From positions 361,837 through 425,836 of the forward strand of contig NVWK01000001.1 in assembly GCA_002733605.1 (NCBI GenBank): 64,000 bases of DNA, written 5' to 3'. This document shows positions 51,895 to 60,503 of this stretch, one piece after another. Positions within the stretch are counted from its first letter, which is position 1; the number at the start of each line of letters is the position of its first letter. The DNA is from Robiginitomaculum sp. (lineage in GTDB: Bacteria > Pseudomonadota > Alphaproteobacteria > Caulobacterales > Maricaulaceae). The notes under the pieces were generated by a model. That model was not told the origin of the DNA. It was given only the letters and a program-made list of their open reading frames with translations, and did no database searches. The translations under genes and the position numbers were made by a program.

Positions 51895-51917
51895 TGTGTA
51901 ATTAATGTGTAATTAAC
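51895..51917. promoter_or_regulatory. Tandem 11-base repeat with a full CtrA-type site
   Basis: TGTGTAATTAA occurs twice end to end (51895-51905 and 51906-51916). The two copies make TTAA-N7-TTAAC (51902-51917), an exact match to the CtrA consensus. It lies 14 bases or more upstream of the DUF1499 start codon, where a CtrA site would more likely repress than activate. The match is exact but the AT-rich repeat could arise by chance slippage. Confidence 0.45.
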
Positions 51918-51928
51918 GCGAAACCAAT

Positions 51929-52411
51929 TTAAAAACCCAGCAAAAACCTCGAAACGAGTAAATACCCGACAACAGCCAATACCATCAATGTAACCAAGCC
52001 TTTAAACGACCCCACCCCGGTTTCGCCCCGAACGCCCCAATCCTCTCGGGACTTATTACTTGCGCGCACAATACCAAAATTCGTGCGCCCATGTATAGCT
52101 TTTTCAATTTTACGGTTTTCCTGTGCGTCTCTCAGATCGCGTGCCTGAACCTTCGCTTGATGTTCTTCAGGAAACACGGTGCTTTTGTCTTTACTATGCA
52201 TACGCATATGGTTGCGTCGCTTGGCATTCGAATGCCCATAAGCATTCGTTGTTTTCGTATATGTATTATTTACGATTTGCGCATGGGTTTTTCCGAAATT
52301 ATTCCGGCGTCTCGGAGCCGGTTTAGGCGTAGGGTTAGCCCCGCCAAACAGTTTTTTTAAAAACGGCCCTGCAAAGAACATGACAAGCATGAATACAAAA
52401 AAATTGCCCAT
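51929..52411 (-). CDS. Membrane protein with Arg/Lys-rich middle, unrecognised
   Basis: A protein of 160 residues. A hydrophobic N-terminus (FFVFMLVMFFAGPFLKKLFG) and a C-terminal membrane helix (GLVTLMVLAVVGYLLVSRFL) flank a polar middle rich in Asn, Lys, Arg and His (KRRNHMRMHSKDKSTVFPEE). I recognise no family. The topology suggests both ends in the membrane with a soluble loop. It lies 30 bases downstream of pdxH on the same strand, so it may be in one transcript with it. Confidence 0.65.
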   Translation of the reverse strand: MGNFFVFMLVMFFAGPFLKKLFGGANPTPKPAPRRRNNFGKTHAQIVNNTYTKTTNAYGHSNAKRRNHMRMHSKDKSTVFPEEHQAKVQARDLRDAQENRKIEKAIHGRTNFGIVRASNKSREDWGVRGETGVGSFKGLVTLMVLAVVGYLLVSRFLLGF

Positions 52412-52441
52412 AACCTCTTTCCGTTGAAATCAAAGCCCAGC

Positions 52442-53155
52442 TTAGGGGTAAAGCCTACGCTTTGTCCATTCCCCATATTTCTCGCCGCTAGCTACCTCGT
52501 CCCCGGATGCCACATCCCGTCTAAACTCAAGCCGGTCATGTAAACGAAACGGCTTGTCACGCCAAAATTCTATTTGCCGGGGCACAACCCGCCAGCCTTT
52601 CCAGCCCGGCGGCAAAGGCACGCTGACCCCTTCAAATTTGGCACGTAACTCGGCCATAGCCTTTTCGAAAATGCCGCGCCCTTCCATGAATTGCGATTGT
52701 TGCGAGGCCCAAGCCCCGATCTGGGAATCCCGTGCGCGGGATGAAAAATAGTCTCCAACCTCAATTTTGCTCACCATCGTCACATCCCCGCGAATGCGCA
52801 CTTGCCGACGCAGAGACTTCCAGTGAAAATTGAGCGCCGCCTTACTGTTCTCGCGAAGCTGCTGCCCTTTGGCGCTGTTTTTATGCGAGTAGAAAACAAA
52901 CCCGCGCGCGTCCACCCCCTTCAGCAACACCATACGCACATCCGGTAACCCATCCCCGTCCACAGTTGCCACCGCCATTGCATTGGCATCATTCGGCTCA
53001 CTTACCCGTGCCTCCGCCATCCATTCCCCGAACAGAGCCAAAGGATCATCCCGATCAAAAATCGGTGTCTCGTTCGCCTTGGCCATCTTTTTGTAGCTCT
53101 CATTATCCCGATAGTCCGTTTTGCTTGGTGTCGGCGGGATTACATTTTCGCTCAT
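52442..53155 (-). CDS. pdxH: Pyridoxamine 5'-phosphate oxidase
   Basis: About 237 residues from ATG 53155 ([10 protein letters not shown]). Makes pyridoxal phosphate with [63 protein letters not shown] and [19 protein letters not shown] are the core; the C-terminal [20 protein letters not shown] followed by DRLEFRRD is diagnostic. A short repeat [12 protein letters not shown] near the end looks like a local duplication in a variable loop. No other vitamin B6 gene is adjacent. Confidence 0.95.
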   Translation of the reverse strand: MSENVIPPTPSKTDYRDNESYKKMAKANETPIFDRDDPLALFGEWMAEARVSEPNDANAMAVATVDGDGLPDVRMVLLKGVDARGFVFYSHKNSAKGQQLRENSKAALNFHWKSLRRQVRIRGDVTMVSKIEVGDYFSSRARDSQIGAWASQQSQFMEGRGIFEKAMAELRAKFEGVSVPLPPGWKGWRVVPRQIEFWRDKPFRLHDRLEFRRDVASGDEVASGEKYGEWTKRRLYP

Positions 53156-53294
53156 AATCAAAATCTTTGCATAAAGTGGTATAAAGTATGTATTTTTCTA
53201 AAATTTATGGTCAATTAACCATTTTCCTTAGCAACAAATTTACCATAGGCCGCCTACATCTGTCTGTCTAGAATATGGTGAATAGGGGATTAAA

Positions 53295-53510
53295 ATGACG
53301 CGCCACGAAGCCGTTATGACATTAGGATTAAATATGGCAGCCCGCGAGGCCGACATTCGCGCAGCATGGCGCGCCAAGGCCAAATTCTATCATCCTGACA
53401 GCCCGTACGGAAATATGGGTGCCTTCATAAAATGCAAACAGGCTTTCGAAACCCTCGTGCCCCCTGCTCCGCAAGCCATACGCGTCCGCGCAGGCTCCAG
53501 AGCATTTTAA
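53295..53510 (+). CDS. Minimal J-domain protein
   Basis: A 71-residue protein that is almost only a J-like domain: AVMTLGLNMAAREADIRAAW, RAKAKFYHPDSPYGN and FIKCKQAFETLV. The HPD tripeptide needed to stimulate DnaK is present. There is no Gly/Phe region and no zinc-finger domain. Small free J-domain proteins of this kind occur in Alphaproteobacteria with no known clients. The 3' end is 20 bases from the end of the convergent SRPBCC gene. Confidence 0.82.
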   Translation: MTRHEAVMTLGLNMAAREADIRAAWRAKAKFYHPDSPYGNMGAFIKCKQAFETLVPPAPQAIRVRAGSRAF

Positions 53511-53530
53511 CCAGAGCGTTTAAAAGTAAG

Positions 53531-53989
53531 CTAACCGCCGCAGGCCGCCTTGTAACAGTCTCCAAAAATCATATTCCAGCTACTGCCATAACCTCCGCGC
53601 ATCATTTCTGCCATATCACCATAGGCCTCCCAATTGCTCTGGGTGAGGGTAACGCGCGTATGTGCATCATCAATCAGCTCAAAGCGCACCTCAACAAGGC
53701 TCGAAGGATTGGTGGCCGGCAAGCCCATATGAAAATCCATGCTAAACACAGTATACGGATCATATGTGCGAACAGTGCCCCAAAGATGCTCTGTACCGTC
53801 ATGCCCTATTTCCATTATTTTACCGCCCGGTTTTGGATCAAGACTGACCGACTTCGCCTGATGGCCACTGATCATCGAGGTTGAGCGTTTGGCCAATGGC
53901 CACCAACTGCCAAAATCATCGACAAACACTTCAAACGCCTGTTTTTGATCACAAGGGACTTCAATTGTATATGTTATTGGATCAAGCAT
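53531..53989 (-). CDS. SRPBCC/AHSA1-like protein
   Basis: A protein of 152 residues. ITYTIEVPCDQKQAFEVFVD, FGSWWPLAKRST and LVEVRFELIDDAHTRVTLTQ show the SRPBCC fold of the AHSA1 (activator of Hsp90-like) group. It is paired with the ArsR-type gene just upstream (eight bases), a very common arrangement in which the regulator controls the SRPBCC gene. The ligand is unknown. Confidence 0.9.
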   Translation of the reverse strand: MLDPITYTIEVPCDQKQAFEVFVDDFGSWWPLAKRSTSMISGHQAKSVSLDPKPGGKIMEIGHDGTEHLWGTVRTYDPYTVFSMDFHMGLPATNPSSLVEVRFELIDDAHTRVTLTQSNWEAYGDMAEMMRGGYGSSWNMIFGDCYKAACGG

Positions 53990-53997
53990 ATTATTTC

Positions 53998-54330
53998 CTA
54001 TTCAGTTTTCATTTTTATGCGATTGGCAATCTCGGCCCCATAAGCGAACAAGGCATCTGACCAGAGCCCGTCCAGATAAGTGCGTAATTCTTCTAACCCG
54101 TCGCGTTTGATTTTATACAAACGGCGATTGCCCTGCGGCTCTACACTGACCAAATGCGCAGTTTCGAGCACCTTTAAATGTTGCGACACGGCTGGCCTGC
54201 TCACAGGTTGATCCGCCGCCAACTCGCCCACAGTTTGCGGGCGAGCGCGAAGCGCTTCAAATATATGGCGACGGGTCGGATCCGCCAGCGCAGTAAACAC
54301 ATTTTCATATATCGCATGTTCGTAAGTCAT
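53998..54330 (-). CDS. ArsR-family HTH regulator
   Basis: A protein of 110 residues. VFTALADPTRRHIFEALRAR, PQTVGELAADQPVSRPAVSQ and HLKVLETAHLVSVEPQGNRR give the winged HTH; KIKRDGLEELRTYLDGLW follows. No metal-binding cysteine pair is present in the alpha-3 helix, so this is the non-metal group that goes with SRPBCC partners. An inverted repeat TTACTTACCGTAAGC... near 54330-54350 (with the half TAAGCA) covers the likely promoter and may be its operator. Confidence 0.92.
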   Translation of the reverse strand: MTYEHAIYENVFTALADPTRRHIFEALRARPQTVGELAADQPVSRPAVSQHLKVLETAHLVSVEPQGNRRLYKIKRDGLEELRTYLDGLWSDALFAYGAEIANRIKMKTE

Positions 54331-54352
54331 TACTTACCGTAAGCAACTGCTT
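54331..54352. promoter_or_regulatory. Candidate ArsR-family operator
   Basis: The bases TACTTACCGTAAGCAACTGC TTACCA just upstream of the ArsR start hold TTAC/GTAA dyads (CTTACCGTAAG is a near-perfect palindrome at 54332-54342) and a repeat CTTACC. This is the type of site that such regulators bind to control their own operon. No direct evidence. Confidence 0.45.
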
Positions 54353-54475
54353 ACCAATCTGTCAAGCGGATATATATTGGCCGCGTATTTTTACTTGTGC
54401 TTTAATCCTCTCACATTAAGTTAGCCACGAACATACAAGAGGCGAGGAGTGCGTCAGCACGACCGGGAATGCATA

Positions 54476-55567
54476 ATGTCACATAACACATTCGGACATT
54501 TATTCAGATTTACCAGCTGGGGCGAGAGCCACGGCCCGGCCATTGGGTGTGTCGTAGATGGATGTCCTCCCGGAATTTCTCTGACAGAAGCCGATATTCA
54601 AGTTTATCTGGACCAGCGCAAACCCGGCACGTCCAAATTTGTCACCCAGCGACAGGAAGCCGATAAGGTGAAAATCCTCTCGGGCGTGTTTGAAGATGAA
54701 GACACGGACGGGCCACGTACAACCGGCGCCCCCATCAGCCTTCTGATCGAAAACACCGACCAGCGCTCGCGTGATTACGGCGAGATAAAAGACAGATACA
54801 GACCCGGCCATGCTGATCTCACCTATGACGCAAAATACGGGTTTCGCGATTATCGCGGCGGCGGACGCTCCAGCGCCCGCGAAACCGCCATGCGGGTCGC
54901 CGCAGGTGCAATCGCACGTAAAATACTGGGGGACGGTATACAAATCCGGGCCTGTCTCACCCAAATCGGTACAAAAATGATCGACGGTGAAAACTGGGAT
55001 TGGGACGAAGTCTCCAACAACCCGTTCTTTTCTCCCGACAAGCATATTGTCGAAGACTGGGCAAACTATTTGGACGCACTCCGCAAATCGGGCAATTCTG
55101 TCGGTGCAATTGTCGAGGTGCATGCCAGCGGCGTTCCGGCCGGATGGGGCGCACCCGTTTACGGCAAACTAGATACGGACATTGCCGCAGGGCTTATGTC
55201 GATTAACGCGGCTAAAGGCGTAGAAATCGGCGCCGGCTTTGCCGCCGCCGCTTTTACGGGCACTGAAAACGCAGATGAAATCCGCATGGAAAACGGCGCG
55301 CCAAAATTCCTAACCAATAATGCGGGCGGCATATTGGGCGGTATTTCCAATGGCGATACCATTATTGCCCGTATGGCTATCAAGCCCACCTCTTCAATCT
55401 TGACCCCTGTGCGCTCTATTACCCGGAGCGGGGAAGAGATCGAAATCCGCACCAAAGGCCGCCACGATCCCTGTGTAGGCATTCGCGGCGTACCTGTCGC
55501 CGAGGCCATGCTGGCCTGTGTGCTTGCCGATCACAAGTTAAGGCATCAGGGGCAAACAGGAAAATGA
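54476..55567 (+). CDS. aroC: Chorismate synthase
   Basis: About 363 residues from ATG 54476 ([20 protein letters not shown]); an upstream in-frame start at 54449 is less likely. [60 protein letters not shown] and [20 protein letters not shown] are the conserved signatures; FRGGRSSAR-like residues bind FMN. It makes chorismate from EPSP in aromatic amino acid synthesis. Intact. No other aro gene is adjacent. Confidence 0.97.
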   Translation: MSHNTFGHLFRFTSWGESHGPAIGCVVDGCPPGISLTEADIQVYLDQRKPGTSKFVTQRQEADKVKILSGVFEDEDTDGPRTTGAPISLLIENTDQRSRDYGEIKDRYRPGHADLTYDAKYGFRDYRGGGRSSARETAMRVAAGAIARKILGDGIQIRACLTQIGTKMIDGENWDWDEVSNNPFFSPDKHIVEDWANYLDALRKSGNSVGAIVEVHASGVPAGWGAPVYGKLDTDIAAGLMSINAAKGVEIGAGFAAAAFTGTENADEIRMENGAPKFLTNNAGGILGGISNGDTIIARMAIKPTSSILTPVRSITRSGEEIEIRTKGRHDPCVGIRGVPVAEAMLACVLADHKLRHQGQTGK

Positions 55568-55741
55568 TCCCCGGCCATTCCGGCACACCCCTGTTTAAAA
55601 AACTGACCCTCCAAAATAGATGAACACAAACTAAACTCCTCCCTCAGAGACGGTTCAGACCCGCTTTGCTATCCCCTTAATTGTTGAAACAAACCCGATA
55701 GGTAATGACGCCGAACCGGGGCCTCTTTTAAGGAGATCATT

Positions 55742-56449
55742 ATGAAAAAGCTCAACACACTTCGCAGTGCCGCTGCCGCGACCTTCACAGTTGCCGCGCT
55801 TTCCCTCCCCGCTCTGGCCCTCCCAACCATGGCCCATGCTACGGATTACAATAACACCTATAATTCAAGTCGGGCATGTAAGGCCCAGGAAAACGAAGCC
55901 AGAATCATCGGTGCCGTCCTCGGCGCTGTTCTTGGCGGGGTCATCGGCTCTGAAGTTTCTGGCAATGGTGCCCGTACCGAAGGTTCTGCCATCGGAGCCG
56001 TAATTGGCGGACTTGCTGGCGCAGGGATCGCAGACGAAAGCGTCGATTGTGATAAAAAGCGCCGCCAAGTCTATTACAGTAATGGCAATTACAACACGCA
56101 AACTTACGGCACACAAACACGCAGACCGGTTGTTGTACAGACACGCCACACCACGAACCGCACCACAAACCGTAACGGACATGGCTACCGCAATCAAAAT
56201 CGCCATGACAGTCGCTGGTTAAGCCATTCTGACCGTCGCAAACTGGCCAAAGTGCAAGACCAGATTACCGATGTCAGCTACAGATTGCACGATTTACGTG
56301 AACAGGACAGACGCCTCACACGCCGTGTTCGTAACAATCACAGCCAACGGGCACACCAGCGCCTGTACGAAGTCCGTAAAGAAATCGACCGGCTTCAAAA
56401 CAAACAACGGCGTTTACAAAAACGTAAGCGTCGCATCCTGAGAGGCTAA
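55742..56449 (+). CDS. Secreted glycine-zipper protein with C-terminal coiled coil
   Basis: A protein of 235 residues preceded by AAGGAGAT. Signal peptide AATFTVAALSLPALALPTMA, then glycine-zipper 2TM segment IIGAVLGAVLGGVIGSEVSG and GSAIGAVIGGLAGAGIA. The middle is Asn/Thr/Arg-rich, and the C-terminal third is a basic coiled coil (HSDRRKLAKVQDQITDVSYR, IDRLQNKQRRLQKRKRR). Likely in the periplasm or outer membrane. The central zipper is nearly the same in sequence as that of the next gene, which suggests a duplication. A terminator follows. Confidence 0.82.
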   Translation: MKKLNTLRSAAAATFTVAALSLPALALPTMAHATDYNNTYNSSRACKAQENEARIIGAVLGAVLGGVIGSEVSGNGARTEGSAIGAVIGGLAGAGIADESVDCDKKRRQVYYSNGNYNTQTYGTQTRRPVVVQTRHTTNRTTNRNGHGYRNQNRHDSRWLSHSDRRKLAKVQDQITDVSYRLHDLREQDRRLTRRVRNNHSQRAHQRLYEVRKEIDRLQNKQRRLQKRKRRILRG

Positions 56450-56465
56450 TCTTAGGCATATGTCT

Positions 56466-56493
56466 GGGCCCGGTATATCCGGGCCCTTTCCTT
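56466..56493 (+). terminator. Intrinsic terminator after the first glycine-zipper gene
   Basis: An 8-bp stem GGGCCCGG / CCGGGCCC with a TATAT loop, then TTTCCTT, 17 bases after the stop codon. The T-run is interrupted but the stem is strong. Confidence 0.75.
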
Positions 56494-56593
56494 ATTCGAA
56501 TTTTTATGATATACTATAACACACTCTCTTCAGCATGCATTCATCTACGCAATGCTAATCAAGGGACAACATATGACCACAAGAGGAGACATC

Positions 56594-57190
56594 ATGAGAT
56601 TTACATTGAAATATATTGCTGTTACCGCGCTCGCATTTGCACTGCCCGCATCTGTACTGCCAATGGCCGCAAGTGCCCATGAAAACGGGTATAATCATCG
56701 CCACCAGTCAAGCGGCGACGACCAACTCGCAGGCGCCATCGTCGGCGCAGTGATTGGCGGGGTCATCGGCTCACAAGTTTCTGGAAACGGGGCACGAACC
56801 GAAGGATCTATTATCGGCGCCGTCGTAGGCGGTATTGCCGGCGCCGCCATCACCGGTGGCAACTCTTCGCGCGGACGTCAGTATTATGCTGGCCAAGGAC
56901 ATTACAACAATGGCTACGCACAGCAGGGCTATTACAACAATACCTATTATAATAATGGATATAACGGCTATTCCTATGCGCAACCCGTATATCCCCAGAC
57001 AATTTACTATGGGAATGGCGGCTATTATTCTGCCCCCCGCTCTGGTCTAAGCATTCACATCAACACAGGCCATCACAATAACGGACATTACCGCCGCCGT
57101 CATGACGATCGCCGTTCATACCGGAACGGACATCACCGCTCCAACAGACATCATGGCCAAAATGGTCGCCATAACGGCAGGCGGCATTAA
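56594..57190 (+). CDS. Secreted glycine-zipper protein with His/Tyr/Asn-rich tail
   Basis: About 198 residues from ATG 56594, preceded by AGAGGAGAC; an upstream start at 56552 is unlikely. Signal peptide AVTALAFALPASVLPMAASA. Glycine zipper AGAIVGAVIGGVIGSQVSG and GSIIGAVVGGIAGAAIT closely matches the previous gene. The tail is rich in Gly, Tyr and Asn (YNNGYAQQGYYNNTYYNNGY) and ends in a His/Arg-rich stretch (RRRHDDRRSYRNGHHRS) that may bind metal or surface polymers. Paralogue of the upstream gene. Confidence 0.82.
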   Translation: MRFTLKYIAVTALAFALPASVLPMAASAHENGYNHRHQSSGDDQLAGAIVGAVIGGVIGSQVSGNGARTEGSIIGAVVGGIAGAAITGGNSSRGRQYYAGQGHYNNGYAQQGYYNNTYYNNGYNGYSYAQPVYPQTIYYGNGGYYSAPRSGLSIHINTGHHNNGHYRRRHDDRRSYRNGHHRSNRHHGQNGRHNGRRH

Positions 57191-57210
57191 AAACCATCAT
57201 ATATTCAGTA

Positions 57211-57238
57211 AAAAACGGGCGAATATGCCCGTTTTTTT
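57211..57238. terminator. Intrinsic terminator after the second glycine-zipper gene
   Basis: Plus strand: AAAAACGGGC / GCCCGTTTTTTT with a GAATAT loop. Six G+C-rich pairs, extended by A-T pairs and followed by a run of seven T; the A-run on the other side would also allow termination on the minus strand. It sits 20 bases after the stop codon. Confidence 0.88.
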
Positions 57239-57329
57239 ATGCTCTCCTGAAAAGTGCATCCAAACCAAGCCCCACCCCAGCCCCGCGCAAAGCTTTGCCA
57301 ACGCGCACACAAATGCTAAATTATGCCCT

Positions 57330-57782
57330 ATGAAAAAAGTGGGATATAATATGTGGTGTTCAAAGCTTTTATTTGCCTTGGCATTGTCCATCAGTTTCTC
57401 GGCCAATGCCTATGCTGGCAACAAAACAACCCACATCAATGTATCCGCCCAATACACCGTTGAAAACGGGGTGACAATATACCGTGGCGGGCTTACATCT
57501 GCTCAAAAAACCGCCCAGCAATCTCGCCGCAATGCGCTTTTAAAGCAAAGACAGCGCCAAGACGACCGCAAGGCAGTGACGCAGCAGCAAAAAAAACGTG
57601 TACAGGCGGCCTACAAAACCGGTTTTAAAAACGGATACAGCCAAGCCCAAAAAGCCAGCATCTCTCGCCCCAAACCAAAATACAAACACAAGCGTTATGG
57701 CCGTCGCTATACAACCTCTCTATATGGTCGATATGGGCGTCCGTATCATGCACGTCGTGGATATACACGCCCGCAAAATTAG
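57330..57782 (+). CDS. Small secreted basic protein
   Basis: About 150 residues (start ATG 57330, or 57351 for MWCSK, which has the better-placed GTGGGA). Signal peptide LLFALALSISFSANAYAG. The rest is polar and Arg/Lys/Tyr-rich, with repeats of RYGR (KRYGRRYTTSLYGRYGRPYH) and Gln-rich segments (RQRQDDRKAVTQQQKK). No family recognised. It follows the two glycine-zipper genes on the same strand, so it may belong to the same envelope set, and precedes the convergent tlyA. Confidence 0.65.
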   Translation: MKKVGYNMWCSKLLFALALSISFSANAYAGNKTTHINVSAQYTVENGVTIYRGGLTSAQKTAQQSRRNALLKQRQRQDDRKAVTQQQKKRVQAAYKTGFKNGYSQAQKASISRPKPKYKHKRYGRRYTTSLYGRYGRPYHARRGYTRPQN

Positions 57783-57797
57783 GGGTTTCCGCCTGTT

Positions 57798-58523
57798 TTA
57801 AGGCTCAATACGCGCATGCAATAAATACTCGGTATTGCCGCCGCCACCTTTTATCGGCGAAATATCTTCCCCCACAACCTGCCAGCCCTGATCGGGCACC
57901 CAGTCTTTAACGCGTTGCAAGGCCGCCAAGGCCAGTTTTTCGTCGCGCACAATACCGTTCTTGCCCACACCTGCCCGCCCCACTTCAAACTGCGGTTTGA
58001 CCAATGTGATAAGATCGGCTGGCCGAACGGCCAGCCTTAACGGAACTTCTAGAGCCTTCATACACGAGATAAAACTCACATCGCAGACAACCAAATCCGG
58101 GGGCGGCACCATATGTTCGCGCGTCAAATTACGAGCGTCCATATGCTCCATTGAAATGATCTGAGCATCTGCACGTAGACTGTCATGTAATTGCCCGTGT
58201 CCAACATCGACCGCATAGATACGCACAGCCCCTTGATCTTTCAAAACATGGGTAAATCCACCCGTTGAAGCCCCGACATCCAGACAAACCCTATTTTTCG
58301 GATCAACCCCGAACACCTGCAAAGCATGCACCAGTTTCAGACCAGCCCGCGACACCCAAGGATAGGGCATACCCGCCTCAATCTGCATATCTTCAGATAA
58401 TATTTCGGATGGTTTTTTAACCAGATTCCCATCGGCAAGCACAAGCCCCGCCTCGATCGCAACCCGCGCTCTCGCCCGGCTTTCATAATAACCGTTCGCG
58501 CTTAGAAATTTGTCCGCACGCAT
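57798..58523 (-). CDS. tlyA: TlyA-family rRNA 2'-O-methyltransferase
   Basis: A protein of 241 residues. N-terminal S4 RNA-binding domain (MRADKFLSANGYYESRARAR, VAIEAGLVLADGNLVKKP), then a FtsJ-like methyltransferase (KNRVCLDVGASTGGFTHVLK, VDVGHGQLHDSLRADAQI, DLVVCDVSFISCMKALEVPL). Members methylate 16S C1409 and 23S C1920 or one of them. It is the last gene of the xseB-ispA-dxs-tlyA block, a common order in Alphaproteobacteria, and starts nine bases after dxs. Confidence 0.94.
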   Translation of the reverse strand: MRADKFLSANGYYESRARARVAIEAGLVLADGNLVKKPSEILSEDMQIEAGMPYPWVSRAGLKLVHALQVFGVDPKNRVCLDVGASTGGFTHVLKDQGAVRIYAVDVGHGQLHDSLRADAQIISMEHMDARNLTREHMVPPPDLVVCDVSFISCMKALEVPLRLAVRPADLITLVKPQFEVGRAGVGKNGIVRDEKLALAALQRVKDWVPDQGWQVVGEDISPIKGGGGNTEYLLHARIEP

Positions 58524-58532
58524 AGGAAGGCT

Positions 58533-60446
58533 CTAGGCCGAAGATGATAAATTTGCCATATCCCGCCCGATTACGGAGAACACCTTCTCGGTAATGGCCT
58601 GCGCGTCCAGCTTGGCAAGTTTGTACATATTCTCGGGCGTATCCTGATCAATGAAAATATCCGGCAATACCATAGAGCGCACTTTCACGCCTTGATCCAA
58701 CCGCCCGCTTTCCGCCAGTTCCTGCAACACAAATGACCCGAAACCGCCAATCGCGCCCTCTTCAATCGTGATCAAAACTTCATGCTCGTCAGCAAGCTTA
58801 CGCACCAAATCTTTGTCCAAAGGCTTGGCAAACCGCGCATCCGCGACGGTCGTCGACAGCCCCAACGCATCAAGATCAGCCGCCGCTTGCAAAGCTTCAC
58901 CGAGCCGCGTACCAAAGGACAGCAATGCCACCGTAGAGCCCTGTTTCACAATCCGGCCTTTGCCAATTTCCAGCGGCTTAACATCCTTGGGCATTTCAAT
59001 CCCGGTCGCCTCACCGCGCGGAAAACGAAACGCGCTCGGCCTATCGTCAATACCAGCACTTGTCACCACCATACGGGCCAGTTCAACCTCGTCAGCTGCC
59101 GCCATCAAGACCATGCCGGGCAATGCGCCCAAGAAACCCACATCAAACGAACCCGCATGGGTCGGCCCATCCGCCCCGACCAATCCGGCTCGGTCAATTG
59201 CAAAACGAACCGGCAAGCCTTGTATGGCCACATCATGTACGATCTGGTCATAGCCTCTTTGCAAAAATGTCGAATACAATACGCAAAACGGCTTCATACC
59301 ATCTGCCGCCAATCCGGCCGCAAATGTCACCGCATGCTGCTCGGCAATCCCAACATCGAAACACCGCTCGGGAAAGTGCTCTGCGAATAAATTAAGGCCA
59401 GTTCCGCCCGGCATCGCCGCCGTAATCGCAACAATTTTATCATCCTTCTTGGCCTCAGAGATCAAAGCATCCGCAAATATCCGCGTATAGGACGGCGCTT
59501 TCGCGACCGTTTTGCTTTGCACGCCTGTCACCACATTAAACTTGGAAACACCGTGATATTTATCCGCCGCCTCTTCAGCCGGTTTATAGCCCTTGCCCTT
59601 TTGCGTCACCACATGGACAAGGATTGGCCCTTCTTTCATGGCTTTGACATTCCTAAGGACCGGAAGCAAATGATCCAGATCATGGCCATCCACAGGCCCA
59701 ACATAGTAAAATCCCAGCTCTTCAAACCATGTCCCGCCGGTCACCATGCCGCGCGTATATTCTTCTGCCTTACGAGCCGTAGATTTGATCGGGCGCGGCA
59801 TATTTTCAACCATGCCTTTGGCAAACCCCCGAAACTTGCGGTAACCACGCGACGACACCATTTTCGCTAAATGCGCCGACATAGCGCCAACAGGCGGCGC
59901 AATCGACATATCATTATCGTTCAAAATCACAATCATACGCGCGTCCATGCCGCCCGCATTATTCATCGCCTCATAGGCCATGCCCGCAGACATGGACCCG
60001 TCCCCGATAACCGCAACCACATGGTTATCCCCGCCCTGCAAATCGCGCGAGACGGCAAAGCCCAGTCCGGCCGAAATCGACGTAGCCGCATGGCCTGCCC
60101 CGAACACGTCATATTCACTTTCTTTTCGCTTGATAAACCCCGAAAGACCGCCGCCTTTACGCAAAGTATGCATACGGTCTTTGCGACCGGTAAGAAGCTT
60201 ATGCGGATAACATTGGTGACCCACATCCCAGATAATTTTATCCTTTGGGGTCTCAAACACATGATGCAGCGCCACGGTTAGCTCGACAACTCCCAGACCA
60301 GCCCCTAAATGCCCGCCTGTCACCGACACAGCGTCAATCACACCGGCGCGAACTTCGTCGGCTAATTGTTTAAGCTGTTCAGTGGAAAACTCGCGAATAT
60401 CTTGCGGGATTGTCACACTATCAAGGAGCTGCGTTTTATGAAGCAT
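58533..60446 (-). CDS. dxs: 1-deoxy-D-xylulose-5-phosphate synthase
   Basis: A thiamine diphosphate enzyme of 637 residues that makes DXP from pyruvate and glyceraldehyde-3-phosphate, the first step of the MEP isoprenoid pathway. [18 protein letters not shown] is the ThDP-binding motif (GDG...N), [20 protein letters not shown] and [20 protein letters not shown] are further signatures with the catalytic Glu in IAEQHA. The C-terminal transketolase domain is complete. Located in an operon with ispA (prenyl chain elongation), which uses its product downstream. Confidence 0.97.
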   Translation of the reverse strand: MLHKTQLLDSVTIPQDIREFSTEQLKQLADEVRAGVIDAVSVTGGHLGAGLGVVELTVALHHVFETPKDKIIWDVGHQCYPHKLLTGRKDRMHTLRKGGGLSGFIKRKESEYDVFGAGHAATSISAGLGFAVSRDLQGGDNHVVAVIGDGSMSAGMAYEAMNNAGGMDARMIVILNDNDMSIAPPVGAMSAHLAKMVSSRGYRKFRGFAKGMVENMPRPIKSTARKAEEYTRGMVTGGTWFEELGFYYVGPVDGHDLDHLLPVLRNVKAMKEGPILVHVVTQKGKGYKPAEEAADKYHGVSKFNVVTGVQSKTVAKAPSYTRIFADALISEAKKDDKIVAITAAMPGGTGLNLFAEHFPERCFDVGIAEQHAVTFAAGLAADGMKPFCVLYSTFLQRGYDQIVHDVAIQGLPVRFAIDRAGLVGADGPTHAGSFDVGFLGALPGMVLMAAADEVELARMVVTSAGIDDRPSAFRFPRGEATGIEMPKDVKPLEIGKGRIVKQGSTVALLSFGTRLGEALQAAADLDALGLSTTVADARFAKPLDKDLVRKLADEHEVLITIEEGAIGGFGSFVLQELAESGRLDQGVKVRSMVLPDIFIDQDTPENMYKLAKLDAQAITEKVFSVIGRDMANLSSSA

Positions 60447-60503
60447 CGTCGTTTGGCCCTTTATTCCAACAGAGCTTTTACCCTATTCTGGGCGCCTATA
60501 CAC

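Noticed and set aside
52460-52510. Short tandem repeat in pdxH as a frameshift or pseudogene sign
   Set aside because: The duplicated [12 protein letters not shown] codons keep the frame and the C-terminal PdxH signature is intact.
54500-55123. Long open frame (207 codons) antisense to aroC
   Set aside because: aroC is a complete, conserved enzyme on the other strand; the antisense frame has no recognisable domain.
58768-59390. Long plus-strand frames opposite dxs
   Set aside because: They run antisense to conserved DXS coding sequence and are explained by its codon bias.
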